A stretch of 64,000 bases of DNA from Candidatus Aegiribacteria sp. MLS_C (GCA_002030045.1 LQBI01000002.1:124001-188000), one strand, 5' to 3'; counted from the first letter of the stretch, positions 47,987-57,814 are shown. Made by a program: numbers and translations. Notes: generated by a model not told the origin, from the letters alone.

Positions 47987-50326
47987 ATGATGAGATCCAT
48001 ATTATGCCTTACGATTCTCGTGGTATCGGCCGGATCGGTCCTGGCCGTCGACGAACCTGGTCCATCACCGGTTTTCGACTGGACCGCCTACCCCGAGGTG
48101 GCTGGTCCTGACCTCGTAAACCCTGCAGGATTCGGATTTCTTCGGGACCTGCAGCTCGGAATAGGATATGCAGGATCCGACAGTGCTTTTGAAGGGTTCG
48201 ACCGAATCTCACTGGCTGTTCCGGGGGCAGGCCTGTCCGGCTGGTGGGAGGACGACCTGGACATGAGGAAGTTCACCCTCTCCTCGGGTTTCGATATCCT
48301 CGAAGGGACCGCCTCCCTGGGAGTAGGCTACACATGGTTCGACCCCACTGTAAGGAACAGCCCCTTCTCCGGTGGAGACCTCTTCACATTCGGCATGCTG
48401 GTGCGTCCGCTGGACTGGTTAAGTATGGGAATGGTCAGAAGGGGCGGTGTGGACCTTAAGGGTGATGATGACGTGGACCCTTCGTACAGGGCCGGAGTCG
48501 GACTGAGACCATTCGGATCCCGACTGACAGTCACCGTCGACCTGGAGACCGGCGACGACTTCGAGGATTACTACCTGTCGGCGGGGATGGAATACCGTCC
48601 CATCGAGGGGCTGGCCCTGAGGGCCGACGTAGGGGAGGACAGGGTCGGTCTCGGACTTGAGGCCGGTCTGGGAGGTTGCGCCGTCTCGGCAGGAGCCGTC
48701 AGCGACCAGGACTACGAATACTCTTCCTCCCGGGGAGAGCTGGTCTTCCTGGCGTCGCCGGGAGAGGACCTCTTCAGGCCGCGCGGCGTACTGGTTAGGC
48801 TACGTGCCGACGGCTGGGACGAGCTAAGGCAGAGGCCCTTCCTCGGAAGCGTCCAGCCCTGCTTTACGGATATCGCCCTTCTTCTGCTCCGTCTGGCGGG
48901 AGACGACGGGGTATCAGGCGTTCTGGTGGACATACGGCATTCAGACCTGTCCCCCGCCCGCTCTGAAGAACTCAGGTACCTGCTCGAACGGTTCAGTAAC
49001 GCCGGCAAGGGTGTGTGGTTCTACATCGAGGACGGCGCCGGCGACGAGTACTACCTCGCCTCGATGGGAGACGGCATATGGATCCATCCGGCGGGGGACG
49101 TATCTTTCATGGGAGTCTCCTCCCAGGCGTTCTTCCTGCGTGATTTCCTGGACAGGCTTGGCATCTACCCGGAGTTCCTGCATATAGGTGAATTCAAGAG
49201 CGCCAGCGACATGCTGACCAGGTCGGACATGTCCGAATCCCAGAGGATCGCCACCACAGCCCTCATCGAATCCTTCCAGGAGGAACTGGTTCAGGGCGTC
49301 TCGAGGGGCAGGGACCTGGAGCCGTCACAGATAAGCGAAATGATGGCTGCCGGTCCGTACAGCGCCGGAATGGCCCTGGACGAAGGTCTTGTGGACGGTA
49401 TCTGCCACCTGGACCAGGTTCCCGAGGAGATCGGCGGCGGTATGCGGGTCGTGGACCTGTGGGATTATGCCGCTGCGATGCCGTCGGAGGAGGAGTGGGG
49501 TCCGAAGGGACACATAGCTGTGGTGGTGGCCACCGGTTCAATAATGCGGGGAGAGAGCGGCTCATCTTTTCCCATGGGAAGGGTGATGGGCAGCGAGAGC
49601 GTTTGTGATGCTCTCGAACATGCCGCTTCGCAGCCCGGCGTAAGGGCCATAGTGCTGAGGATAGACTCCGGCGGGGGTGACGCCCTGGCCAGCTCCGATA
49701 TGCATCGCAAGGTCCAGCAGATAAGGGAACAGGTCCCGGTGATAGTATCGATGGGGGACGTCGCCGCTTCCGGCGGCTACTACATGGCCTGCGGTGCTGA
49801 CAGGGTCTTCGCGGACAGGATGACGTTGACCGGTTCCATCGGCATCATTTCCGGCAAGTTCGTTTTCGGTGATATGCTGGACAGTCTGGGTATCGCACAT
49901 GAGGAGATCGAGACCGGTCCCATGTCGGCCATGTACAGCCCCTTCCAGAGGTACACGGACGAGGAGAGGGCCAGGGCCATGGAACTCCTCCAGGACGGTT
50001 ACGACCTCTTCGTGAACACCGTTGCGGAAGGCCGGGGAATGACCTACGACGAAGTGGACTCCGTGGCAAGGGGCAGGATCTGGTCAGGCAGAGACGCCAT
50101 GGGAATAGGGCTTGTCGACGAGCTTGGAGGAGTCGCCGACGCCGTCATGTACGCCGCCGGAATGACCGGTATGGATGGAACGGAAGTCCCGGAGGTCAGA
50201 GTCTACCCGTCCCCTGATTTTCCAGGAACCATGTCCGTGCCCGGTTTCGGCGTTTCGGAAGATGTGCTGGAGTACTTCGGGGAGCAGAGGATGCTCTACC
50301 TGATGCAGCCGATGGTCCTGGACTGA
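47987..50326 (+). CDS. sppA: SppA-type signal peptide peptidase fused to an N-terminal beta-rich domain
   Basis: A 779-residue exported protein. After a signal peptide (about 1-22), residues about 25-265 are beta-rich with Gly/aromatic strands (LSMGMVRRGGVDLK, VTVDLETGDDFEDYYLSAGMEYRP), like an outer-membrane barrel and unlike known SppA N-termini. A long-form SppA follows. The catalytic lysine is in HIGEFKSASDM (Lys404) and the serine in VSMGDVAASGGYYMACGADRV (Ser595), 191 residues apart; E. coli has 200 (K209/S409). ATG 47987 (or 47990) follows a GGGGGT site. The peptidase half is well supported; the N-terminal domain's fold is inferred. Confidence 0.8.
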   Translation: MMRSILCLTILVVSAGSVLAVDEPGPSPVFDWTAYPEVAGPDLVNPAGFGFLRDLQLGIGYAGSDSAFEGFDRISLAVPGAGLSGWWEDDLDMRKFTLSSGFDILEGTASLGVGYTWFDPTVRNSPFSGGDLFTFGMLVRPLDWLSMGMVRRGGVDLKGDDDVDPSYRAGVGLRPFGSRLTVTVDLETGDDFEDYYLSAGMEYRPIEGLALRADVGEDRVGLGLEAGLGGCAVSAGAVSDQDYEYSSSRGELVFLASPGEDLFRPRGVLVRLRADGWDELRQRPFLGSVQPCFTDIALLLLRLAGDDGVSGVLVDIRHSDLSPARSEELRYLLERFSNAGKGVWFYIEDGAGDEYYLASMGDGIWIHPAGDVSFMGVSSQAFFLRDFLDRLGIYPEFLHIGEFKSASDMLTRSDMSESQRIATTALIESFQEELVQGVSRGRDLEPSQISEMMAAGPYSAGMALDEGLVDGICHLDQVPEEIGGGMRVVDLWDYAAAMPSEEEWGPKGHIAVVVATGSIMRGESGSSFPMGRVMGSESVCDALEHAASQPGVRAIVLRIDSGGGDALASSDMHRKVQQIREQVPVIVSMGDVAASGGYYMACGADRVFADRMTLTGSIGIISGKFVFGDMLDSLGIAHEEIETGPMSAMYSPFQRYTDEERARAMELLQDGYDLFVNTVAEGRGMTYDEVDSVARGRIWSGRDAMGIGLVDELGGVADAVMYAAGMTGMDGTEVPEVRVYPSPDFPGTMSVPGFGVSEDVLEYFGEQRMLYLMQPMVLD

Positions 50327-50335
50327 CCCGGGAGG

Positions 50336-51760
50336 TCACAGCCTCGTAAGCCGGATCATGTTGGTCTTTCCGTGTTCCTGCAGGGGCATGCTGCCGACGT
50401 GGACTATGATGTCACCGCTGGAGGCGAGGCCAGCTTCAGCCAGGAACCGGGTCGAACGGTTGACGTAATCCTCGATATGGCCCGTGCTCTCCATGTAGAA
50501 TCCCCTCACTCCCCAGACCAGCGACAGCATGGGGAGGAGTTCACGGTTCATGGTGAATGCGTATATGTCGGCCTCGGGCCTGTGCGAGGATATTCGGACC
50601 GCCGTATGGCCCGAGTGGGTGAAAGTCACTATTGCCCTGGCTCCCGTCTCCCCGGCCATCTCCACGGCGCTGAAGCAGATGGAATCGGGGAGCGAACCGC
50701 CCTGTTCCGCGGACCCCCCCCTCACAGCGATCATGACACCTTCTTCCTCGGTACGGTCGATGATCCTCTGTATATTGCGCACCACGAGTCCAGGATGCCT
50801 GCCTACGGCGGTCTCGCCGCTGAGCATCAGAGAATCGGCTCCCTCCAGTACGGCGTTCGCCACGTCCGCAGCTTCCGCCCTGGTCGGACGGTAGCTGTTG
50901 ATCATGCTCTCCATCATCTGGGTAGCTATGATCACAGGAGTGGCCGCGGCTATGCACTTCCTGACGATCATCTTCTGCAGCATGGGTACCCTGTCGAAGT
51001 CCATCTCCACTCCGAGGTCCCCCCTGGCAACCATCACGGCATCGGACACAGCGATTATCGAGTCGATGTTATTCACCGCCTCCGGCTTCTCGATCTTGGC
51101 GATCAGCCTCGCGCTGCTGCCGCGCTCCAGGACCATATTCCTCAGTGTCTCCATGTCCGAAGCGGACCTCACGAATGACAGGGCTATCCAGTCCAGCCCC
51201 AGGTCCATGGCGAAAAGGGCGTCCTCCTCGTCCTTTGGCGTCATGGAAGGCAGCGAGAGCCTGGTGGATGGGAGGTTAACCCCCTTCCTGGAGAGGAGCC
51301 GCCCCCCCTGTTCGACCCTGGTCTCCACGCCTTCAGCGGGAAGGGTCCCTGTCACCTCCAGCTGTATCCTGCCGTCGTCCAGCAGGATCCTGTCCCCCGG
51401 CACAACTTCCTCGGAAAGGGCGGGGTAGTCCACCGTAACACGGCCCTTTGAAGGCACGCCGCCGGCGGCCAGCAGCAGTTCCTGGCCCTCCACCAGGTCC
51501 AGGAAACCTCCGTCCAGCTCTCCCACCCTGATCTTCGGGCCCTGGAGGTCGCCAAGCAGGGCCACGGACGTGCCGAGTTCCCTGTTCAGGTCCCTGACCA
51601 TCGCCACCATGGACCGGTGCTCCTCCCGCGTGCCGTGGGAGAAGTTTATCCTGCAGGCGTCAAGACCTTCTTCGAACATGCTCCTGAGCACCCGCTCGCC
51701 GGAGGAAGCCGGCCCAAGTGTCGCTATGAGCCTTGTGCGGGATTGCCTGTGAATTGGCAC
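50336..51760 (-). CDS. pyk: Pyruvate kinase
   Basis: A 474-residue glycolytic enzyme making pyruvate and ATP from PEP. Landmarks: LIATLGPASSG, CRINFSHG, KIRVGEL, KIEKPEAVNNIDSIIAVSDAVMVARGDLG (the active-site KIE and RGDLG), and the ATQMMESMI signature; the C-terminal regulatory domain is complete. GTG 51760 is chosen since upstream alternatives lie within the neighbouring frameshifted gene. It converges on the SppA gene with a 9-bp gap. The malic enzyme nearby gives a second route to pyruvate. Confidence 0.95.
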   Translation of the reverse strand: MPIHRQSRTRLIATLGPASSGERVLRSMFEEGLDACRINFSHGTREEHRSMVAMVRDLNRELGTSVALLGDLQGPKIRVGELDGGFLDLVEGQELLLAAGGVPSKGRVTVDYPALSEEVVPGDRILLDDGRIQLEVTGTLPAEGVETRVEQGGRLLSRKGVNLPSTRLSLPSMTPKDEEDALFAMDLGLDWIALSFVRSASDMETLRNMVLERGSSARLIAKIEKPEAVNNIDSIIAVSDAVMVARGDLGVEMDFDRVPMLQKMIVRKCIAAATPVIIATQMMESMINSYRPTRAEAADVANAVLEGADSLMLSGETAVGRHPGLVVRNIQRIIDRTEEEGVMIAVRGGSAEQGGSLPDSICFSAVEMAGETGARAIVTFTHSGHTAVRISSHRPEADIYAFTMNRELLPMLSLVWGVRGFYMESTGHIEDYVNRSTRFLAEAGLASSGDIIVHVGSMPLQEHGKTNMIRLTRL

Positions 51761-51776
51761 CGGATTCAGTCTCCCC

Positions 51777-52135
51777 TCATAGGACAACAAGTACTGCAAA
51801 CACCCCGAGGGTCCCAGCGATGACGGCGAGTACGGCAGTGCAGGAGCCGCCGGCCTTCAGGCCCATCTCCCTGGCCATGGACTCCACAGCCAGTCTGGAT
51901 TCCTTCAGCGAACCGGGGATATGCTTCCTGTGCAGCTTTAACGCCTCGATCCTCTTTCCGTCTCGCAGGAGTTGCTCTATTTCGTGCCTGGCTTCGGGCG
52001 GCAGGTGCTTGTCGTCACCTCTGCCGCCGTCGTCGGTACTGATCACAGACCCGCAGTAGGGACAGGTCACCAGACCTTCCCACCCCTTCCCGGAAGACCG
52101 CCCCCGCAGTTGGGACATTCGAATGACATTTCCAT
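51777..52135 (-). pseudogene. Zinc-ribbon protein with L7/L12-like region, apparent one-base frameshift
   Basis: An ATG at 52135 with GGAG upstream begins MEMSFECPNCGGGLPGRGG and hits TGA at 52067-52069. The next frame continues at once with VTCPYCGSVIST, a DDKHLPP linker, IEQLLRDGKRIEALKLHRKH (like the L7/L12 C-terminal helix pair) and a terminal hydrophobic helix. The CPNC and CPYC pairs together make one four-Cys zinc ribbon, so the gene is probably one unit broken by one missing base near 52070. Either a real pseudogene or an assembly indel. An ORF from 52163 exists in the second frame but lacks the first Cys pair. Confidence 0.6.
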
Positions 52136-52298
52136 CGCTTCTTCTCCAGCCGGTAGTGTTCACAGCGTGCAGGGCGGACAGGGATTAAGATAACCATGCC
52201 GTCGGACAGGTCAAATGCGGGTTTCCGGCACCGGTGTTTGTGCGGCGCCCGTTATGGGTGATATTCCTCCACACACGTACACGGAAGGAAGGTGGATC

Positions 52299-52553
52299 AT
52301 GAAACTGGAGGTCAGATTCGACAGCGGCCCGGAGAGAATAGTGGCCATGGCGGCTTTCATCGCGATACTCGCGATGGTGTTCATGCTTGGCTATCTGATC
52401 TCACCGGGAGCCGCATACGCGGAATGGGACAATTCAAGCTCCTTCGGTGACAGCTACTATCTCAGGCAGATAGCGGAGAACATCGATGATGTCGTGGAGG
52501 GACTTTCGGACATATCCGGAACCCTGGGAGAGATCGAGAGATCCCTGCCCTGA
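52299..52553 (+). CDS. Small single-pass membrane protein
   Basis: An 84-residue protein: MKLEVRFDSGPERI, one hydrophobic helix (about 16-38, MAAFIAILAMVFMLGYLIS), then a polar stretch with an amphipathic helix (LRQIAENIDDVVEGLSDISGTLGEI). ATG 52299 follows GGAAGGTGG; a longer in-frame reading lacks a binding site. Unknown function. The amphipathic tail suggests interaction with a partner. It stands alone on the plus strand. Confidence 0.6.
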   Translation: MKLEVRFDSGPERIVAMAAFIAILAMVFMLGYLISPGAAYAEWDNSSSFGDSYYLRQIAENIDDVVEGLSDISGTLGEIERSLP

Positions 52554-52576
52554 ACAGGGTGGCTCCTACATGAAAA

Positions 52577-52600
52577 GGGTCCGGCAGCGGGTCCGGACCC
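52577..52600. terminator. Terminator between convergent genes
   Basis: A perfect 8-bp stem GGGTCCGG/CCGGACCC with an 8-base loop. On the minus strand it is followed by TTTTCA, so it mainly ends the transcript from the 52626-52961 gene. Confidence 0.55.
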
Positions 52601-52625
52601 TCTATGCGCCGTAACGAGGAATATC

Positions 52626-52961
52626 CTACCTGGTGTCCGTGCTCAGGATCCTTCCTATGAGCCATGAGAGAGGTATCCAGAGAATGAAGGCTCCGAGGAA
52701 GAATGGCAGGGAATGGGGTATTCCCAGCTCACCGCCGTGGAGACTTACTATTCCGGCTGTACTCCAGCCAAGGAGCAGCAGACCGAAAACCACATGGGCC
52801 ATCTCGTTCAGCCCCCTGGCGAATGACGCCAGACCCACTGCAGCGAAGAACAGGGGCCACCACTTGCCCACCGAGACCCCCAGGCCCCACAGGAGCAGCA
52901 GGATGCCAGCTCCGCCGAACAGGAACGAGAAGATCATCAATCCTCTGCTTCTTCTAGCCAT
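52626..52961 (-). CDS. Four-helix small membrane protein, LiaF-TM/DUF5668-like
   Basis: A 111-residue protein with four hydrophobic helices. The GLGVSVGKWWPLFFAAVGL stretch resembles the LiaF transmembrane / DUF5668 domain, small proteins linked to envelope-stress sensing in Firmicutes. It may also be a general membrane protein. ATG 52961. It directly follows the lipoprotein gene at 52965 on the same strand (3-bp gap), so the pair is probably co-translated. Confidence 0.55.
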   Translation of the reverse strand: MARRSRGLMIFSFLFGGAGILLLLWGLGVSVGKWWPLFFAAVGLASFARGLNEMAHVVFGLLLLGWSTAGIVSLHGGELGIPHSLPFFLGAFILWIPLSWLIGRILSTDTR

Positions 52962-52964
52962 TTG

Positions 52965-53462
52965 CTACCCTCCCCGCACCGGGGGTATCAGGCTGGTAAG
53001 GTCTATTCGCCATTCTCCCCCGATCTTCCGTACGATGATCTCCTGAGGACCATCCTCGGTTCTGACCACGACTACTCCGACCAGGCTGTCAGGATAGCTC
53101 ACCGATCGGATGCTGGTGCTGAGATTATGTACATCTTCGGCGTCGCCGACCATCCTCGTGAAGATGTCCCGACCCGTTAGGGACAGGAACTCCTCCTCGG
53201 TCATGCCGCCCATCAGTTCCGTCACGGCCTGTTCGGACTCGGTCCATCCGAACCGGTGGAGTACGGTGGCGGTGGAGTCGAACCAGTCCTGAGATTCCGG
53301 AGTGAGAAGGTCCCATGCCTGCTGGTAGCTGGAATCGGACATGGCCTCCGCGAACTCCTTCACGGCTCCGGATGCACCGTCTGAACCGCCGCAGCCTGCA
53401 AGCAGGGCAAGAATGACCGCCGGGACCGCGAGTCTGCCTCTGAGCGCTACGGGACTTCTCAC
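52965..53462 (-). CDS. NTF2-like lipoprotein
   Basis: A 165-residue predicted lipoprotein with lipobox LLAGC (Cys24). The mature part begins with a helical segment (VKEFAEAMSDSSYQQAWDLLTPESQDWF), then strands ending VVVRTEDGPQEIIVRKIGGEWRIDL. This order fits the NTF2-like/DUF4878 type of lipoprotein. GTG 53462 overlaps the DUF1015 stop (GTGA). Role in the envelope unknown. Confidence 0.65.
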   Translation of the reverse strand: MRSPVALRGRLAVPAVILALLAGCGGSDGASGAVKEFAEAMSDSSYQQAWDLLTPESQDWFDSTATVLHRFGWTESEQAVTELMGGMTEEEFLSLTGRDIFTRMVGDAEDVHNLSTSIRSVSYPDSLVGVVVVRTEDGPQEIIVRKIGGEWRIDLTSLIPPVRGG

Positions 53463-54697
53463 AGCAGATGCACCAGCAGACCGCTGCGAAGCTTGGGTTC
53501 GAACCAGGTCGACTTGGGAGGCATCACCTGACCGCTCTCCGCCACATCGATAAGCTGATCGACGGAAGTGGGATAAAGTGAGAAGGCGACGCGGTACTTT
53601 CCTGAATCCACCATTCTGCTGAGGGTTCCGGTCCCCCTTATTCCTCCCACGAAATCTATCCTGTCGCTCGTTCTGGGATCGTCTATTCCCAGTACCGGTC
53701 CGAGAAGGTTTTCCTGCAGGATGCTGGCGTCCAGGCTCCTGACGGGATCGTTCTCGGGGAAGGAGCCCTTCCTCGGCTCCAGCCCGTACCAGGAACCGTC
53801 GAGGTACATGGAGTAGCTGCGTCTCGAGACCGGTTCGGAAGGAACACCCTCCGTCACATGGAACTTATCGGAGATGAGGCCGAGGAATTCACCGGAGGAG
53901 AGACCGTTGAGGTCGACCACCACCCGGTTGTACGGCAATATCATCATCTGGCTCTTCGGGAAGAGCACCGCCAGGAAGAAGTTGTACTCCTCCTTGCCTG
54001 TATGGTTGACGTTGATCGATCTGCGGTGCCGGGCCACCAGCGTCCCCGCGGCGCTCCGATGGTGACCGTCCGCTACGTAAAGGCTGTCAACTCCTCGGAA
54101 GATTTCCCTTATGCGGTCGATGTCAGCCTGGTCGCTTACCAGCCAGACTGAGTGCCTCACTCCGTCCGGTGCGGTGAAATCGTATTCCGGAGCGTTCTCG
54201 GAGCACACCCTCTTCTGAATGGCATCGAACTCGGGAACGTCGTGGTAGGTGAGGAATACTGGGCCGCACTGGGCGTTCTGGGTCTCGATGTGCCGTATCC
54301 TGTCCTCCTCCTTTACCTTCCTTGTGAACTCGTGCTTCTTTATCAGGTTGTTCTCGTAGTCTTCCGCAGACACCGTTGCTACGAGACCCACCTGGGAGTG
54401 GTCACCCATTATCTGCCTGTAGAGGTAGAACATGGGTTTCCTCTCCTGTATCATCTCACCGTGTTCCATGAGGTGCCTCAGGTTGAAGGCACCCTGCTCG
54501 TATACCCTGCTGTCGTAGAGGTCGATCGATGGATCCAGGTCAACCTCCGGCTTCACGACCCTGAGAAAGCTAAGGGGATTTTCTAGTACTATTTCGCGGG
54601 CCTCGTCCGAATCCAGGACGTCGTACGGGGGAGACGCGATCTTTTCGGCCAGCTCCCTCGCCGGCCTCAGCCCGTTGAAAGGTCTGACGGTTGCCAT
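53459..54697 (-). CDS. DUF1015 family protein
   Basis: A 412-residue protein of the DUF1015 family. Conserved segments are MATVRPFNGLRP, IASPPYDVLDSDEARE, NPLSFLRVVKPE, YVADGHHRSAAG (the family signature) and the ILPYNRVV run. The family is widespread but uncharacterised; the VADGHHR motif resembles ParB-like/HTP catalytic loops, so a nucleotide-dependent kinase-like activity has been proposed for relatives. ATG 54697 follows GGAGG. Long AT-rich upstream region, about 250 bases to the ABC gene stop. Confidence 0.85.
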   Translation of the reverse strand: MATVRPFNGLRPARELAEKIASPPYDVLDSDEAREIVLENPLSFLRVVKPEVDLDPSIDLYDSRVYEQGAFNLRHLMEHGEMIQERKPMFYLYRQIMGDHSQVGLVATVSAEDYENNLIKKHEFTRKVKEEDRIRHIETQNAQCGPVFLTYHDVPEFDAIQKRVCSENAPEYDFTAPDGVRHSVWLVSDQADIDRIREIFRGVDSLYVADGHHRSAAGTLVARHRRSINVNHTGKEEYNFFLAVLFPKSQMMILPYNRVVVDLNGLSSGEFLGLISDKFHVTEGVPSEPVSRRSYSMYLDGSWYGLEPRKGSFPENDPVRSLDASILQENLLGPVLGIDDPRTSDRIDFVGGIRGTGTLSRMVDSGKYRVAFSLYPTSVDQLIDVAESGQVMPPKSTWFEPKLRSGLLVHLL

Positions 54698-54950
54698 GAG
54701 CACCTCCAGGAGTGGAATCGACTCGCAAAAAAAAAGACTACGAAGTTGAAACTTACCTGAGAACAGCAACATGGAATCTACTGCCCGTTAGTTCCCGAGG
54801 CAATAGCTGCACAATAGAAACAAAACTTTATCCAATATAACAATTCATTCATGCGCATCTTTAGATTCGGCGGTCATCACAAGCCCGGTGCTCCGGCGCT
54901 CACAGCATCCGGTCCGTGCAGGGACCTGCCGCGTCCGAGAATACTCCGTA

Positions 54951-56748
54951 TCAGCCGTATGCGCCTGCCTGTATGCTGTACATCTCGCTGTAGATGGCGC
55001 CGGCCCTCATCAACTCCTCGTGGGATCCGGTCTCTACGATGCGCCCCCCCCCTCATCACCGCGATCCTGTCGGCCATCCTGACGGTGGAGAACCTGTGGG
55101 AGACCACCAGGGATATACGGTCACGGGCAATCTCACGGAACCTGCGAAAGAGTTCCTCCTCCGACCTGGGGTCCAGGGAGCTGGTGGGCTCGTCCAGAAG
55201 GACTATTCGCGCTTTCCTGTAGAACGCCCTTGCCAGGGCGATCTTCTGCCATTCTCCCTCCGAAAGCTCCCTGCCGTCCGGGAACCATCTGCCGAGGACC
55301 GTATCGTATCCACGGGGCATTCCGGAGATCAGTTCGTGGATACCGGCCTCTCTGGCGGCCCTTATCATGCCGTCGCCTTCGGACCTTCGCCCGATGTCCC
55401 CCATGGATATGTTCTCCGCCGCCGTCAGCTGGTACCTGGCATAGTCCTGGAAAAGTACGCTGATACTGCTCCTCAGCCGGCGGGGGTCCATTCCGGTGAG
55501 TGGTACGCCGTCCACCCTGATGACACCGGAGTCGGGGTCGTAAAGCCTGCATACGAGTTTCACCAGAGTTGTCTTGCCAGATCCGTTCTCGCCGACGAGG
55601 GCCACCATCTCGCCGGGACGGACGGAGAGCGATGCGTCCCTTACTGCCGGAGAATCGGCTCCTGGATAGGTGAAGGAGACCTTCTCAAGGAACAGGCCCT
55701 CGATGACAGGGTCGGGGAATGCCAGGGGATGCTCGGGGGTGGCCACCTCGGACCGGAGGTCGAGGAACTCGAACAGGTTCTGCAGGAACAGTGTGCCCTC
55801 GTAGAGGTCCGCCAGGTTGCCCAGAAGACCTCTCAGGTATCCCATGCCCTGCCTGAAGGCCTGGAAGTACATGACCATGCTGCCGATGGTGATAAGACCC
55901 AGGAAGGTCCTCCATGCGATGAACGCCAGGGACCCGTAGACCAGTACGGTGGCCAGGGATTCCGTCGCCATCTCCGCCCTTGCCCTCCTCCTGGCTATGG
56001 ACATCGATTCCTCCCTGAGGAGGGTGCGGAGTTCACGGTACCTTGCCCTGAAGCGGTCGCCGAGACCGAACAGCCTGAGTTCCTTGGCGTGCTGTACCGA
56101 TGTAAGCAGCCAGTGCATGTACCAGGAGCGTCTTTCGGTCTCCGTCCTGTCCCTCCGCCACCGCCATTTGATCCTGGAGAACCTGAGCTTCACCAGCAGG
56201 CCGGGAAGGGCGGCGGCCGCAAGGACAAGGGAGACCGACCAGTGGAACGAGAGGAGAAGCCCGACCATTGCCAGGAAGGAGACGGAGTTCCTGAAGGTGG
56301 TGACAAGGTCCCGGACGATGGCCGTGGGCCTGTATGGAGCCTCCTCCTGGGCCCGGTGCAGGGAATCGTGGAAGCGCGGGTCCTCGTAATACGCCAGGTC
56401 CACCTCCACGGACCTCCGGTGAAGCACGTCCTGCATGTGGTCGGTGACGACCATGGACTGCGCCTGCTCGACCACAGAGGAAACGGACTTCACCGTGGCC
56501 GTCAGAAGGGTAGCCAGCCCCATCATGACCACAAGCAGGAGAATGCCATCGAACTGCACGTACCCGGTTCCGAGTGACATGTCCAGGGCATCTATGAGAA
56601 GCTTGACGAGGTAGAGCGGCACCAGCGGCAGAACACCCTCCAGAGTACTGAGGCAAACACCGGCAACCGCCAGCCGGCGGCTGCTGCGCCAAACCATCGA
56701 GACGGCCCTGCCCAGCATCATCGGGCGGCCTGTTTCACCTGCTGTCAT
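54951..56748 (-). pseudogene. ABC exporter with a one-base frameshift in a G9 tract
   Basis: A roughly 598-residue half-transporter: six-helix membrane domain (about 1-310) then an ATPase with Walker A GENGSGKTT, signature LSEGE in place of LSGGQ, Walker B IVLLDEPTSSLDP and the switch His in VVSHRFS. At about residue 565 the minus strand has nine G (55044-55052). As read, the frame runs on to 54877 with a non-conserved tail. With eight G it continues GGRIVETGSHEELM and stops at TGA 54951-54953, the normal end. Listed here with the restored stop; it could be an assembly error, phase variation or real decay. Neighbours give no substrate. Confidence 0.75.
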
Positions 56749-56827
56749 GGAACGAATCTAGCATCACCTGCCGGGGACAACCACCGGCGGGCTGGCTGAT
56801 ACGCCCTGCCGGGCTTATCAATCGTCC

Positions 56828-57814
56828 ATGGAATACTACACTCCCCCGATGGACGGGGTTACTGCGGCCGCATGCAGCTGGCTCCTGGCGGGATCCCCTT
56901 CCGGAGGCTACTCGGGACCGGTCCCCGAAAAGGGGCACGGCCTGGCTCCCCTTCTGGCAGGCGAGACAGGGGACACCGACACCGCCATGCGTTCGGAGGC
57001 CGCCTGGCTGAGGCGTAGAGAGTCCCTGAGGAGTGTCCTGGCGCGTCTCGGGGAGAGGGGGACGGAGCTGTGGGCTTTCAAGGGTTTCGACCTGGCCGGC
57101 ACCCTCTATCCGTTCCCCGGGGCCAGACCCATGAGCGACGTGGACCTTTTCGTGAGGAAGCGGGACCTGCCGGTGATCCTGGAGGCTTTCAGGATGGACG
57201 GCTGGTCCGCCGCCTCTCCCGGGAGCGGATTGCTTTCCGCGGGCATAGTCTCCGAGATCAAACTCATGAAGGAACGCATGATAGTGGAACTCCACACGCA
57301 CATCTTCTACTTCCCTGCCCTCTTTCCCGGGCGGTTCCCTCCCGGTATCCTGCTTCGGGGCAGGGAGCTGGAGCCCGGTGTCAGGGGCTTTCCCTGGGAC
57401 TTCGAACTTCTGCTGGTGGTACTGCACATGCTCTCCAACCCGACGGTCCGGCCGGTATGGTGGACGGACATCATCCTCCTCTGCATGGAGATGAACAGGT
57501 CCGGCCTGTGGAGAGAGTTCGCCAGAGGCGCCTGGATGAGCGGTTTCGCACGTCCGGTCTCCGCGGTCCTGGTTGCCGCCGGCGAAGAGGGAGCAAGGGT
57601 ACCCGACACTGTTCTCCGAATGCTGGCGGGGTCCCCAGAAGCCCCGCCGGGAATACTGGAGGCGCTGAGAACGGGAAGCAGGCGTCCGACTGTCATGACC
57701 CTGCGCTACATGACCGGATGGAGGAGGATCTCCTGGCTCTATTCGCTGCTGTGGATGCTTGTCTCTGGAAGGTCTGCTCAGTCATGGGATCGGACCGGAG
57801 CCGTCAGCCGATGA
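56828..57814 (+). CDS. Nucleotidyltransferase family protein (NTP_transf_5-like)
   Basis: A 328-residue protein of the NTP_transf_5 family, with the catalytic-type segment FKGFDLAGTLYPFPGARPMSDVDLFV, where the D-x-D of GxRxMxDxDL is intact. It resembles minimal nucleotidyltransferases found in lasso-peptide and surface-polysaccharide loci. It is divergent from the ABC exporter and 79 bp from its start. No B/C lasso-peptide genes or PqqD are visible, so that link is not supported beyond the exporter. The last 11 bases overlap the next gene's stop region on the other strand. Confidence 0.7.
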   Translation: MEYYTPPMDGVTAAACSWLLAGSPSGGYSGPVPEKGHGLAPLLAGETGDTDTAMRSEAAWLRRRESLRSVLARLGERGTELWAFKGFDLAGTLYPFPGARPMSDVDLFVRKRDLPVILEAFRMDGWSAASPGSGLLSAGIVSEIKLMKERMIVELHTHIFYFPALFPGRFPPGILLRGRELEPGVRGFPWDFELLLVVLHMLSNPTVRPVWWTDIILLCMEMNRSGLWREFARGAWMSGFARPVSAVLVAAGEEGARVPDTVLRMLAGSPEAPPGILEALRTGSRRPTVMTLRYMTGWRRISWLYSLLWMLVSGRSAQSWDRTGAVSR

